Shown piece by piece: positions 38,472 through 49,921 of a stretch of DNA of 64,000 bases. The DNA lies in assembly GCA_013399305.1 (NCBI GenBank), contig VXAI01000088.1:1897878-1961877 (forward strand). The letters are read 5' to 3'. The number at the start of each line of letters is the position of its first letter. Position 1 is the stretch's first letter. The position numbers and the translations under genes were made by a program. Source of the stretch: Rostratula benghalensis (Eukaryota; Chordata; Aves; Charadriiformes; Rostratulidae). Under the pieces are notes generated by a model. That model was not told the origin of the DNA and did no database searches. It saw only the letters and a program-made list of their open reading frames with translations.

Positions 38472-39784
38472 TCTAATGAGAGGGCTGCACAGAATACTCA
38501 ACTACTTCTAAAATTTGCTGAACACCCTTTTGATGTCTGACAGACTGACACGGGCTCTTCTCCCTCCTGTGTCTTTAACCCCACTCTCCTCTTTTCTTCT
38601 TACTCAGTGTCTCCTGACATTCTAGGTGACTAATTTTCAACCAACTTAATGTTTTCAACCACACAGAAAATTATAAAAAATATTTTTTGATAGTAAGGAT
38701 TAAGAGAAATAGCTTTTGAGCAATAACTCATTAAATAGCCAAAAAAGAAATAATCTTTGATAGCATTCCTTCTCCAATATTACATCTGCTAATAAACACA
38801 GCTGGTACTAGTGATCCCATGAGGTCTTGTACTCCTGGGTTTCTCACAGACCCACCTCTCAACTGATTAATTTACTTGAAATGCTACAGTGTTTGAATTA
38901 ATGGAGTCTAATTGACACTATGCATTGTCATTTTCATAAGAAAAATCAAAATATTGTCTTGAAATACCATTTTTTTCAGTGGTTTATATGACTCTGTGTA
39001 AGGAAATATAGTGCTGAATATGCTTCAGACAGCCTCTGTTAAAAATTTAAAATTATTTTAAAAATAGTTTTTGAAGTTTGAAAAAGTAATGACTAGTTTC
39101 TGAATCCATACGTGTAGCATAATAACACAAGACAAACACAAACTAAATTAACACTCGAGATTTTTCCTAATATTGCAATATTATTAAGTCCTTTACTTAA
39201 TCAATTTGTCCAGTAGATACTCCCTCCAGATTGCAAACTAAAAACATAATATTTTGCCTGCATAAGTGCTGTGATTACCACATATTCTCAAGCTTTCTAT
39301 TTGCTTATGCTTCACTCTGTTTACCAAACTGAGATTTCTTTGAAGTGTTTGAAGACTCTAGTTAAGTACATGGGTATTTTTTTAAAGCCCTGTTAATATT
39401 TAGTTGTAAATTACAGTGGCAATTATCACAATATGCTTTTATATCAGACTTACTAATGATAAACATCCTCCCAGTTATGCACAGTGCAATTACCAAGAAG
39501 CATGGGATTAATCCAAAAGCTTCCTGCAGTAAACTCATGTCGAGGCCATTTTAGGATAGTGTGATATAGAACTGTAGGATAAATTCAGACCCTCCAAGCG
39601 TGCATAAAACAGGTAGGAGAAGGGATGGGAAACAGGATTTTGAGGCAGCATATCCCTGCTTATTGTGTGACTAAACCAAGCAAAGAGCAGTTTCTTGTGC
39701 AACTCAAATATCAACTGTCATTTTACAGTCAGAAAAAAATGCCATCGGTGTCTTACCAAAGTTGGTCACACAGGAACCAGCCAA
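38472..39784. other. Unique AT-rich intron with no gene seen
   Basis: Nothing recognisable beyond AT-rich sequence. A frame at 39625-39810 runs into the next CR1 copy and is not supported as a gene. Confidence 0.6.
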
Positions 39785-40129
39785 TTTGTCTGGAGAAAAT
39801 GGATACTTAGAGGGTGGGTGCCAATAGGATGGCACCACTCTTCCTTTAGTGGTGCCCAGTGAGAGATCAAGAGATAATGGGAACAAACATGAACATCAGA
39901 CGTTCCATCTAAACATGAGGAGGAACTTCTTTACTTTGAGGGTGGCAGAGCATTGGAAAAGGCTGACCAGAGAGGTGGTTGAGTCTCTGTCTCAGGAGAC
40001 ATTCCAAACCTGCCTGGACATGTTCTCATGCAACCTGCTGTGGGTGACCCTGCTTTGGCAGGGGGGTTGGACTAGATGATCTCCAGAGGTCCCGTCCAAC
40101 CTTATATCAAATCAAATCAAACCAAATTA
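39785..40129 (+). mobile_element. CR1 LINE 3' fragment with an ATCAA-type tail
   Basis: A CR1 copy beginning at GTCTGGAGAAAATGG. It lacks roughly 45 bp relative to its relatives before AGAGGGTGGGTG. The [18 protein letters not shown] block is open within 39849-40079. The 3' end CTCCAGAGGTCCCGTCCAAC (40081-40100) is followed not by ATTCTGTG units but by an ATCAA-like repeat, ATATCAAATCAAATCAAACC. It is on the plus strand, about 1.4 kb from the EDIL3 exon. Confidence 0.92.
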
Positions 40130-41544
40130 CCTTAAAATTGCATTGTGGAGACTTAGAATTCACTCCCAGAAAAATCGCAGCGTCGTTTGCAGAAGAGAAA
40201 CCAAAACCAAAGCAACCCTGGGTTTCTGGACTAAGTTCTGCTAGCTTTACCTCATGATAGAGAGAGGGTTATACTTAGTTCCCATAACAGTTGTTGTGCC
40301 TGTGTAGCCTCCATTTTTTTATTAAAAAATTAAACCCACTCAATTTAGGAGAGCTGCAGAGTGAGGGAGGTAATCACCCTAGCTGTGACCGTTTCAAGGA
40401 AACATCTCTAGGAGCAAGGCTGTTGGTGCCACTTTTCTGCCCAGGGTGTCCTATGCTATGGCTGGCCGAAGCAAAACGTGTGAACACTGCTCAGCTGTCA
40501 CAGTCTGAAGCCCCTTAGTGTAACCCCCTGCTGAAGAATCACAGACACAGATGTACAGCATGGAATACTTGAAGGGTCATACTGCTTTCAGGTGCTTTAT
40601 CTGCCGGCCGAAGATGTGCAAGCAGGGCACACAGGCGCCTTCAGGTACGAGGCGCTGCCACAGAACCTCCACTTTGGTGTGTGCTCCTAATACAAACAAA
40701 GTAAGAGACGCTGCCATCTCTTCTTCAAGTCAATGCTTTTCCCTATCTTTTACCTTCCTATTCTACCTCCCACAACTCCATGGAGGAGATGATAGGTCAA
40801 AAATGTATCTATTTAAACAGTAGTGTCTATTTATTGTTTTGTTCTGCAATACATTTATACCTACTTTAGGATAATTTAAGAGCTTGATCAACTTGCAGCT
40901 CTTCTGCTCCAATGAAAATGGTGGGATGGCTTATTCGCACTTTTGTGTTCTCCTTAGGTTTTCTTAAGATGGAGGCTTGAACTACTGGATGTTTTGGAGC
41001 TATCACTCATATTTACATTTATTCTGAGTCAAACACACATCACAAAATTTTAGTACATTTGACTTGCACTCTATGCACTCATCTAATTATGAATTACAAC
41101 TTCCAGCTGAGTAATTGTTTTCAAATTCAAACAAGGGACTACTGTATGCTACTCTGATTTCTCCTGTACTGTTCCTGTAACTTTGCTTGTGAGTAGTCTT
41201 TACTGACTGGACTTAGGCATAAAACTGCCTGAAGCCAATCTTGTTATCACTGTTAATCAGTATAATGATACATGGAAATACTGAATTAAATTAATCTTTG
41301 AGAAACATTGGTCATTTTAAGTCTTAACTACGATCTCTTCTTTATGTCAAGTAGAGAGTTTCTGAGTTATGTCCTGCAGATACACTTGTGAGATGTTTTA
41401 ACTGCCTGTTGCTTAAGACAGGTATAAAGGCATGGTTAAGACACCAATAACAAATGTAATGACCAGAGCACTACACAAAATGCACTGGTTGGCCAGCCAC
41501 AGACTAACAGGATACTGACGCAAGTATTTCAGCACTTAAAGTTT
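40130..41544. other. Intron flanking the EDIL3 donor, with a CpG cluster
   Basis: This is unique sequence between the CR1 copy and the exon. A local CpG cluster (40605-40654) sits in a short, less AT-rich patch inside an open frame (40551-40823) that encodes several Cys and Arg residues but no recognised domain. The rest is AT-rich. Confidence 0.55.
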
Positions 41545-41552
41545 GCACTTAC
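41545..41552 (-). other. EDIL3: Splice donor of the EDIL3 exon
   Basis: On the minus strand the exon ends GAGGTTG and the intron begins GTAAGTGC, a near-consensus U1 target. The GT occupies 41551-41552. Leaving one base of the next codon gives a phase 1-1 exon, as is usual for EGF-module exons. Confidence 0.9.
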
Positions 41553-41681
41553 CAACCTCCACAACACTAGAGCAATTGGGGTCTGTGAAGCCTTCAGGAC
41601 ACTCGCATGAGTAGAAGTCATCATTCAGCCCGGACAGACAGATGCCACCATTTTTGCATGGGTTGGAGTCACACACATCCC
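41553..41681 (-). CDS. EDIL3: EDIL3 (DEL-1) exon encoding the first EGF-like domain
   Basis: This is a single internal coding exon of 129 bp. Read on the minus strand it has no stop and starts and ends in phase 1: two bases complete a split Gly codon, 42 full codons follow, then one base remains. It encodes one whole EGF module with six cysteines spaced C-x4-C-x5-C-x10-C-x-C-x8-[10 protein letters not shown] lies in the first half and [18 protein letters not shown] at the end. That C-terminal string and the cysteine spacing match what I remember of EDIL3 EGF1; MFGE8, the closest paralogue, does not end this way. EDIL3 is a secreted matrix protein with three EGF modules and two discoidin domains. 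It binds integrins through an RGD in EGF2, which is not in this exon, and phosphatidylserine through the discoidin domains. No clear calcium-binding EGF signature precedes the first cysteine. The family assignment is from memory; the exon structure is read directly. Confidence 0.93.
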
Positions 41682-41713
41682 CTGTGGGTTAAAGCAAGAA
41701 AAAAAAAAAAAAG
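41682..41713 (-). other. EDIL3: Splice acceptor and polypyrimidine tract of the EDIL3 exon
   Basis: On the minus strand a run of about twelve T residues (41701-41712) is followed by CTTGCTTTAACCCACAG and then the exon. The AG is at 41682-41683. This is a strong 3' splice site with no competing AG between the T-run and the junction. It fixes the exon start in phase 1, which places the EGF cysteines in frame. Confidence 0.9.
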
Positions 41714-42281
41714 ATTCTGTATAAAACTCTCCAAAACTTATTCACAAGCTCTGAATGTAACAGATTGCTGATAACCAAGAGCAGAAAGGAATGACAACCA
41801 CAACCTCTATGTCCTTTGAATACCTTTTGGCTACATCAATTTTACATTTGTTTAACAAGACACCTCCATGTAATCATTTTTCCCTAGTCTCCTCTGTAAA
41901 ATGTGATTCTCTTGGATGTAGTGATAGCCACTTATTTGTAAAAGACAGTAACATTTAACAAAAATTTTTTTTTTGCTTTCTCTCATTTGAAGTCATTCAG
42001 GACACATACTTGGAAAGGAATTTACCCTGAATTTTACCTCTCCAGATTCCCTTCAACATAAAGCTGAATGACAACTTCACTTCAGGCTAATGGCTTATCA
42101 CCCAGTTTGTGAGAAAAGGGCTGTGCCTGTGCATACATCATCATGTGCTCCATACTTACACACCCTTAAGTCACCCAACAAACAGATTTGATCCAGATCA
42201 GGCACTGGCACACTACTGCATTTCTACTAAACACAGAGCATGGCATTCAAGCCAGCAGTGTCCTTGTATGTTGGATGTATG

Positions 42282-42403
42282 TCACAGAATCACAAAATCA
42301 TGGAATTGTCAGAGTTGGAAAGGACGTCTAGAGATCACCCAGTCCAGCTCCCCTGCTAAAGCAGGATTGCTCACAGCACATCACTCAGGACTGCATCCAG
42401 GTG
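42282..42403 (-). mobile_element. CR1 LINE 3'-end fragment
   Basis: This is the reverse complement of a CR1 end: GTCACAGAATCACAAAATCA, then GAGTTGGAAAGGACGTCTAG, CCCCTGCTAAAGCAGGATTG and TGCATCCAGGTGG. It is about 120 bp long and lies 600 bp upstream of the EDIL3 exon in transcript orientation. Confidence 0.92.
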
Positions 42404-45400
42404 GTCACACAAAGACCCATTATGTATGATTCCCAGGATAACGTTTGGCAGTACAGATTAAAGCAATTGAACTGCTTTAAGCAACTTAATTATAACAGTA
42501 AGCTGACACCCCATCAATGTTTTTTAATGTACAGCCTTATGACTGGAACTGCTGTATGCTCACACAGCCCCAGGGAGTCTTTCACTATGACTTGTGACCC
42601 ACCAACTCCATGGCAGGAACGGAGGGTAAAGGACTTGAGCACACATAGTCCTTTCAGTGCTCCTTGATGGTCCTGTCAATGTCCTGAAGAAGTTTGCCAC
42701 AGTCTCCCACAATTCATTTGGAATGCAGAATCAGAACAAATCAGTTAGAAACAAAGCTACTCTTTGCTTCAAAACTAGGCTAAGTCGTGAACCAACTATG
42801 CATCAAAACTCCCTGAGACACAGGGCAAGTGCTGGCAGGGAGAGTAGATTCACACGGCCTAAAGAATATTAAAGGAGCAGATTTTGCTTGTCCTTCAATT
42901 GTGTTTCAGTGAAGACACCCAATGAAGTTATTTAGCTTCAAGGTGATCAACAACTGAAAGTTGTAAACTCTGTAAGATGCATCACAGGGGCACTTCATAT
43001 CGTCAGAACTTGAACATGTTTCCCATAGCACCAATGTGTACCACACATTATTGTGATTTCCCATCTAAGAGTATTTGAAACATCCTTCAGGAGGAGATCT
43101 AAAAGGGAACAGAGTCTGTTCAATTCTTATAATTCCTCAGTTTTAAGACCCTTAAAATACACCACCTTATTAGAGTTCTACAAATGTACAGAAATACAGG
43201 ATCGCATTGTGTAACCAATGGGATAACCGGAAATGATTCTAAAGAATTCCCGAGGCTTCAGTCAGCTTCAATTTAATATTTTTTCTCAGCTAATCAAATA
43301 TATATTTGGATTAATTTTTCATTTACTACAAACTTAATCTTATAACACAGATATGTGCTCTCTGTTGCTCTGTACTGCTTTTAGAAATACTAATGATTTG
43401 TGCACTAAAATTTTGTTTTGCAAAATTTTCGCAAGCACAATTTAAGCAACATCTGCGGATAGGCATTTGGTTGTGAAACTGCTATTAACTAAATGCTCTG
43501 GCAACTATATTCCCTTACCTTTAATTTAATTAATAAATTAAATAGCATCTGGAGCAGGAACATGTATTATACAATTTCCTATGGATATTCTGACTAAAAT
43601 GACAGGACATTTTTATTATGTGTTTCCTGATTTAGTCTTCTGATTTCAATTATGCAATACCAGTTGGAAAAAAATAAAAAGAAAGGTAAAAAGACAAAAC
43701 ACTATTTCCATTTGTAAGTTTTATATTGACTAACAAACAGAATGCATCCCAAATTTTCCATTATATTTCCAGAAAATGAAATCTCCTACCATGACCAAAA
43801 GGTGCAAATTTAACTACGTAGTTTTTATTTGTCTGAAGATTCATGTTGGCTTTTCCACTCTGAAGTGACCTGACTTACAGTTCATGATTAATAAAGCAGA
43901 CACTGTCCTCTAACAACAGATATTTTTTTCCCATGGTCAGGAAAATAATGGCACTAAGCTCTCATTTGACCTACCACCTTGGTCCAAATTCTACTGCCAC
44001 TCACTGGTGTAAATTCTTAATTGTCATTATATCACAGCACAGAAATAAAATGAGGACAGCCCACTGCTAAAGAAAATGAGAAACAAAAAAACAACCCAAA
44101 AAGGAAAAAAAAAAGTTATTACAAAAAAAGAAATATTGCTAAGTCTATCTCATCCATGTAATGCTAACAAGAGCAAAAGAGGGAACAAGAACAGTTAAAA
44201 TAATACCATAATATGATGTTTAATATGATGAAGTCAGAGAAATGGGCAAGAGCAGAGAGGTACATGAACATTAATTCTACTTAACACTAGATATAAGGCT
44301 GTGCAAATTTGCACACGCAAATGAGTAAAACTCACTTAAAATGTTAGCACCCTTATTTATGACTTAGTGCCTGTGAAATTGTGCAGAACAAAAGAAATAT
44401 CACCTTTGAATCAACAATAGCTCTCTCAATTTACATTTTGTGCCCCTTGAGAACCTATTTATGCTGAAATATTGAAATCTAAGTTCTTATACATTCTAGT
44501 CATTTTGATGAACAGAATTTTATTTTAAAGACTCTGTTCTTAACAAGAAAAACTTATACGGGTACTCTCTGTTTTAGCATAACTGATTAAGGGATTTTTT
44601 ACCATTTAGATACTATGTTGCATATGACACAAATTAAAAAAAAAAAAAGTTTTAGAATTTTACCTTAGACTCATGGTGACTGGAATAGTAAAATAAATAC
44701 AAAGAAATAATTATACACTTTCCAGTAATTTACATAACTGTGCTCTGTGCTGCTGACTTTCCATAGTGAGAAGTGCTGTTTGTGCAACAGACAGAAATTT
44801 GATAAATTTCTGTAAATTAAACAAACACTTTAAAAGGAACTTCATTATTTAAAAAAATAAACCACCAAAAGACATCTGTTATTGTACTTTTAATAAAATG
44901 TTCTGAAAGAGGTCCAGTAAGAATGCAAATAAAAACAATAATTTATGGGTTTTTCTACTATGTGTGACTAAGCCAACACTTTTCATTGTGTGGATACTCA
45001 AGCATCAAAGTATGTATTTAGACAATGTATATAAAATATTATATACACAACTAATACTACATCAATAGTACTACAGCTATTGCTGCCCTTACTTTATCCT
45101 CAGAGAAATCTCAGTCAGTAAAATTTCATTACATCAAGCTATTGAGATTTGTTGCAAGGATCTGTGAAACAGAATCAGCCAAAGATATGCTCACATGCCC
45201 ACCCCTTGTCCGCCCCCCCTTTCAAAATTGCCAAAACTCATGATCACTTTCCATTTACCTCTTTTAGGGGACCCATGCTTTTAAGTGATGTTATAACAGT
45301 AGTTTAGTTTATATCTATATACCCAATACATATGTATATGCACATACAGATTTCCTCCTTTAGGCACAACATCATGCACGGGAGAGTTAAGGTAGAAATG

Positions 45401-48400
45401 TAGCCCAAATTATCTTACTCCATACTGTATTGAGGAGCAGACAGAAAGTTTTGTAAATAGAGGATACAAAAATTTCTTTGCAATAGTCTTAAGTCAAATC
45501 AATCCTTAAGTGAATTGTCTATCCACTCTTTAAAAGACATAGTTGGTTAAAAGTAAAAAAATCAAGATAAATAAAAGTAAAGTGTCAATCCATAGGTACT
45601 CAAAATTACAATTTTAATTAAGGACGCTTCCTACTCCTCCAAACTCAGAAAAAAACACCCAAAAACCCCATACCAAAACTCTATTTGCTCTCCAATAATG
45701 ATTAGGCTTTTTTAAAGATTATGAAAGCCTTTGTCTGTAGTGAGTATCTCGATCACTGAACCTGGATCTCTTTTTTTAAAAGCACCTGGGGAGGACCTGT
45801 TCTGTAAGTCCAACTTGCTCCCTAGAATACCTTCACATAACCACTCTTAAGCCATATTCTTTTCAACACAATACTGAATGTACAACTATTGCTTCTTTCC
45901 ATCAGCAGGTAATGGTGGGGAGAAGGGTAAAAATAGTAAATCCACTCACTGTCAAACTTTACACTTTTATACAGCATATTTTTTGATCCTATAAAACCCC
46001 ACAAAATGTTACATGATTCTTGACTGAAGAGTCCAATACTTTGCTTGACAGCAAAGGACAACCTGAAAAAAGGAACTCAGCTGCTGTGTATAAATAATGC
46101 AGCACACCATGATGGTTAGTCCATCAATTCTTGTCAAGAACAGAAATTCACAGAGTTTATGAAAACAATTTTTGTGATAGGAAGGCTAAAGAAGATGCAC
46201 TGCGCAAACAGAAAAGTACCATCCACAATCACCTTCATGCACTACTTTGTAAAGCACTCTTTGCTGTAAAATCACATCGACCTGTCAGCTACCATTGCTA
46301 CATGCAGACCAAATTGCAGTTCATGAATGTTCCTCAATGAAAAAAAAAAAGAAAAATAATTATTTACTCCAAATTAAAGCTACTTACTCTTTTAACATTG
46401 TAGTTCCTGGGATACTGCCACCTGCCTGAATTACGCGTGGGAGAAGCATTTGTGTCCCTATGCAAACTTGTGGGCCTGAAACGATTACAATTTCACTCAT
46501 CTGTCTTCTAACACCTAGAATGATAACTGTTATGATTTCCGGCAGAACTGCTACTGTAAGAAGCGTCTGCTTGAGACAATGAGATGATGACAAAGAAACA
46601 TGTGGATTCAAAAGTCCTCAAAAAATTTCAAACTGGAAGGAAATAAGTGATGGAAAAAAGATCATTTGGGTATTTGGGCACATTTTTAACTATAATTAGA
46701 GATTATATGAAATAGGAAGTGTGTGTAGAAAAATTCAACCCTGTTTATTGTTTTATATAATACACATTAAATATAAATATGAAAATATTCAGTATGCATT
46801 ACATATTGATGTAATTAGATTTACAAAAGCTGACACTGGGGTAAACATACTGATGCTGTAGGAGTCCAAGGAGATGTTGATACCCATCTAAACAAAAGAT
46901 AATGACAAAATCTAGAGGTAAACAGTTGCAAACATAGGGACATATGAGTTCAGAGTACTAGCCATGCAGGTTGTTAGACAGGTACAACACTCTTTACTGA
47001 TATACTACATAACAGGTGTTTTGTAGCTCAAGCATTTGATGATGCCATTGATGGCAAGGAGTGGATGATTGTTCCTACCTATCACAGCAGCTCTATTTTT
47101 ATTCAATTTCCTGCATTGCTGTGTGAAATATGACTTATTTTAAAAACGTTCTCTAAAGAAATAAAATTAATAGCTATTCCCTTTCAAAGGGGAAATCTCC
47201 AGGTGGCATCAAAGAATAAACAGCCCAGGAAATAGCTAGTCAATAGAAATTTGGTCTGGAGATAATAAAATGTTCCTCTTTTCTGAAGCCCAGAAGAGCA
47301 ACTAAACTTCAGAAGAAGACTAAGAAAGTTCTTGCTACCAGTAGCAGTTTCGCGTTAAAATAAATTTTCAGAAAAAGAGCTTGAATAGTTTTCTGATTTA
47401 CAGAGTCATCTGTACAGTGTCCAAGTTCAAATCTATTTCTCCACAGCTGAACCACTACTGAGAAGCAGAACCATAAATCATATTGAAGACACACCTGTGC
47501 AGAGATGCAAAATGCGAACATGAAAACAGATGAGCTCTGCAGTTCTTTAAAGATATTTGTAAGCTATTTTTTGTGGGTTTTTTTTTTTTTGAGATTTAAT
47601 GGTGAGGCAGCTGATTTGTTTTTCCTAAGGTAAGATACAGTTGTATAATTAACTTGCATCTCTTTTTATTTAAAAGGGACGTTAAAGTTTCTAGATATCG
47701 ATAATTCATCTACGTCCTCCTGCTTGTTTTCTAAGCTGATTTGCTTACCATACAGGTACAAGGTTCAGCTAAATTTGTAAGTAGAATATTCATGGCAGAC
47801 TGTTAAAATGGTTTTGGAAAATGAATAAACTGATAACATCAACTGTAAACATCCACATATAGATTGGATAGCAAAACTTACAGGAGAACACAAATCTCAG
47901 ATTTATAAACTCATGATTTTATCACAGGTCTCATGAAAATTGAGGTAGTTGATTCTTTTTCTGAAAGCCTCGGTGATCAAAAAGACTGTATGCATTTAAA
48001 CACACTGTAGCTCATAGTTCTGGAGCAGAGCTGCAACATACTCCTGTAAAGCAGGAGTAAACATTTATTTAAATTTAACTTTTCCCGGTTTTGTAATCTA
48101 AGGGAACGCACCAGCTGATTTTTGAACACCTAGGATGGAATTATGAAAAGAAAACCAGATTATTCTAAGCAAGGAATTCTCCTTCAAATACCACTCTGAG
48201 ACTGGACTGAATCATTAATCCTGGGTGAAGATGAAGTGCTGACTTAAGCTTTGGATTTAGTCTAATAGGACGATACTGTAAAAGTGTGTCCCCACTTTCA
48301 TGGTTAGTATAGAGCCCTAAAGTAATGTCTGTAGAGATTAATTTCAATCATAATAAATCCCCTTCTGCCTTAACAGAGTGTAATCTCTTCCCTTTCTAAA

Positions 48401-49503
48401 GGTCTGTGGTATGAGCTACTTTATTCATTTGAATGTGAAAGAGCAGTAGGTCACTGTACTTCATCCTGCTGTGTTACAGACTTTTTAAGCGCCTGATGTT
48501 TGACAATATGAAATACTAGCAGAAACAGAAAACAGCTTAAAAAGTAAATTCTGCTCTGTTTCATAGGTTACAGAGAGTTCATTTCTATGCCAACTGTCTC
48601 TTCAGAGAAAAAGATGGACTATTCCTGCCATTTCAAATCTTTATTACTGAAAAATGGATCAAAAGTGATTAAAGGAGGAATATGGTTACATAATGCACTT
48701 CTGACTATTTCTACAACTTGTGGAAAAATTTTCATGCACACACAGTCACAAGGATTTAGGGAAAGCTGTCATCAGTTCAGACATTTTTTCATCAAGGGAA
48801 AAGATATATTCCCCCAAACGGAGGGGCTGACGGTACCAGCGGCACACCATCCCTGGCACTCAACCTCAGCTAACAGCAACGGTTCTCCCTACACAAGCAG
48901 GGAGACAGCCAACTAATGCCTTTAACGAGGATGCCCTCACAACCTTCTACAACATCCTTTCTCTCTGCGTGCTCAATGAGGCTGGCAAAAATTACCTCCT
49001 TGCATGTACTCGTTTGATTTCAGCTGTTATTCACATCAGCTTCTTTTATACAATTATTTGCCACTCGCTAACACTCTGGTGAATCAACCTGCATTTCTGC
49101 ACCTGTTCAGATCTACGAGGTGAGAGAAGCTTATGAAATGGGAAGGAATAAGAGCTTAAATTGAGACTTTCTGTACAAGGCACTTAAGCTAAACTGTCTC
49201 TCCATTAAGTTGTTTTGTTCAAATAAAACTTTCAGAGAGATATCAAGTGATAATGGGAATACAATATAATTTGCAGTGACTTGTCTTTTTTTTTTAAAAG
49301 CTGATCTGGAAATTTTTAGTAGCATGTACATTTGAAATTTCTCAATAAATACAATATTAACATTTCTTAGTAGAATTTACTGTGTTTTGCAGGTCTTCTG
49401 ATACAGATTCACGTGTTTTTATCAAAAATCATTTGGGCTCCTGCAGGCTTCTCCAAGAACTGCTAGTAGGCTCCACTTGTATACGACCATCAGGTGGTCA
49501 GTA
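42404..49503. other. Unique AT-rich intron with no gene seen
   Basis: Seven kilobases have no CR1 copy that I can recognise. There are A-rich runs near 44104-44114 and 44637-44648 and a T-rich run near 47578-47590. Short frames at 42401-42872, 45822-46061, 46384-46611 and 48587-48916 show no domain or splice support. The patch 48800-49110 is less AT-rich, with no recognised content. Confidence 0.6.
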
Positions 49504-49921
49504 GCATAGAATCATGGAATGATTTCATTTGAAAGGGACTTTAAAGATCATCTGGCCCCCTGCCATGGGTGGGGACATCTCCCACCAGACCAGGTTGCTC
49601 AAAGCACCACCCAAACTGGTCTTGAACCCCTCCAGGGATGGGGCAGCCACAACTTCTCTGGGCAATCTGTTCTAGTGTTTCACCACCCTCATGGGAAAGA
49701 ATTTATTCCTAATACCTCATCTAAATCTCCCCTCTTTCAGTTTAAAACCATTACCCCTCATCCCATGGTTCCACTCCTTGATAAAGAGTCTTTCCCCAGC
49801 TTTTCTGTAGCTCCTTTAGGTGCTAGATCCTGGATGTCCAGGGGCTCTGGGGGCTCCCCCAAGTATTCTCTTCTCCAGGCTGAACAGCCTCAACTCTCTC
49901 AGCCTGTCTTCCTAGGAAATA
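49504..49921 (-). mobile_element. CR1 LINE 3' fragment, about 420 bp
   Basis: This is the reverse complement of CR1. The tail, GCATAGAATCATGGAATGAT, is followed by GGGACTTTAAAGATCATCTG, CCAGACCAGGTTGCTCAAAG, CTCCAGGGATGGGGCAGCC, and the pol C-terminal region ending at TTCTCTTCTCCAGGCTGAAC and CTCTCAGCCTGTCTTCC. A plus-strand open frame across it (49519-49962) is antisense to the LINE and is an artefact. The element is in EDIL3 sense orientation. Confidence 0.94.

Larger units (their letters stand above)
1..41552 (-). other. EDIL3: Downstream EDIL3 intron (probably intron 2), 5' part
   Basis: About 41.5 kb lies downstream of the exon in the direction of transcription. I looked on the minus strand for the second EGF exon, which carries the RGD, and for further cysteine-rich exons, and found none, so the intron probably continues left of the window. 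It contains eleven of the fifteen CR1 pieces, both assembly gaps and the GGGAA array. The assignment follows from the exon at 41553-41681 and cannot be proven without the neighbouring sequence. Confidence 0.72.

Noticed and set aside
42109..42872. Three consecutive plus-strand open frames close to the EDIL3 exon
   Set aside because: The strand is opposite to the gene, part is a CR1 fragment (42282-42403), and no motif or splice signal was seen.
48587..48916. A 109-codon plus-strand open frame in a less AT-rich patch
   Set aside because: No recognisable domain, no splice sites that I trust, and no repeat or family resemblance.
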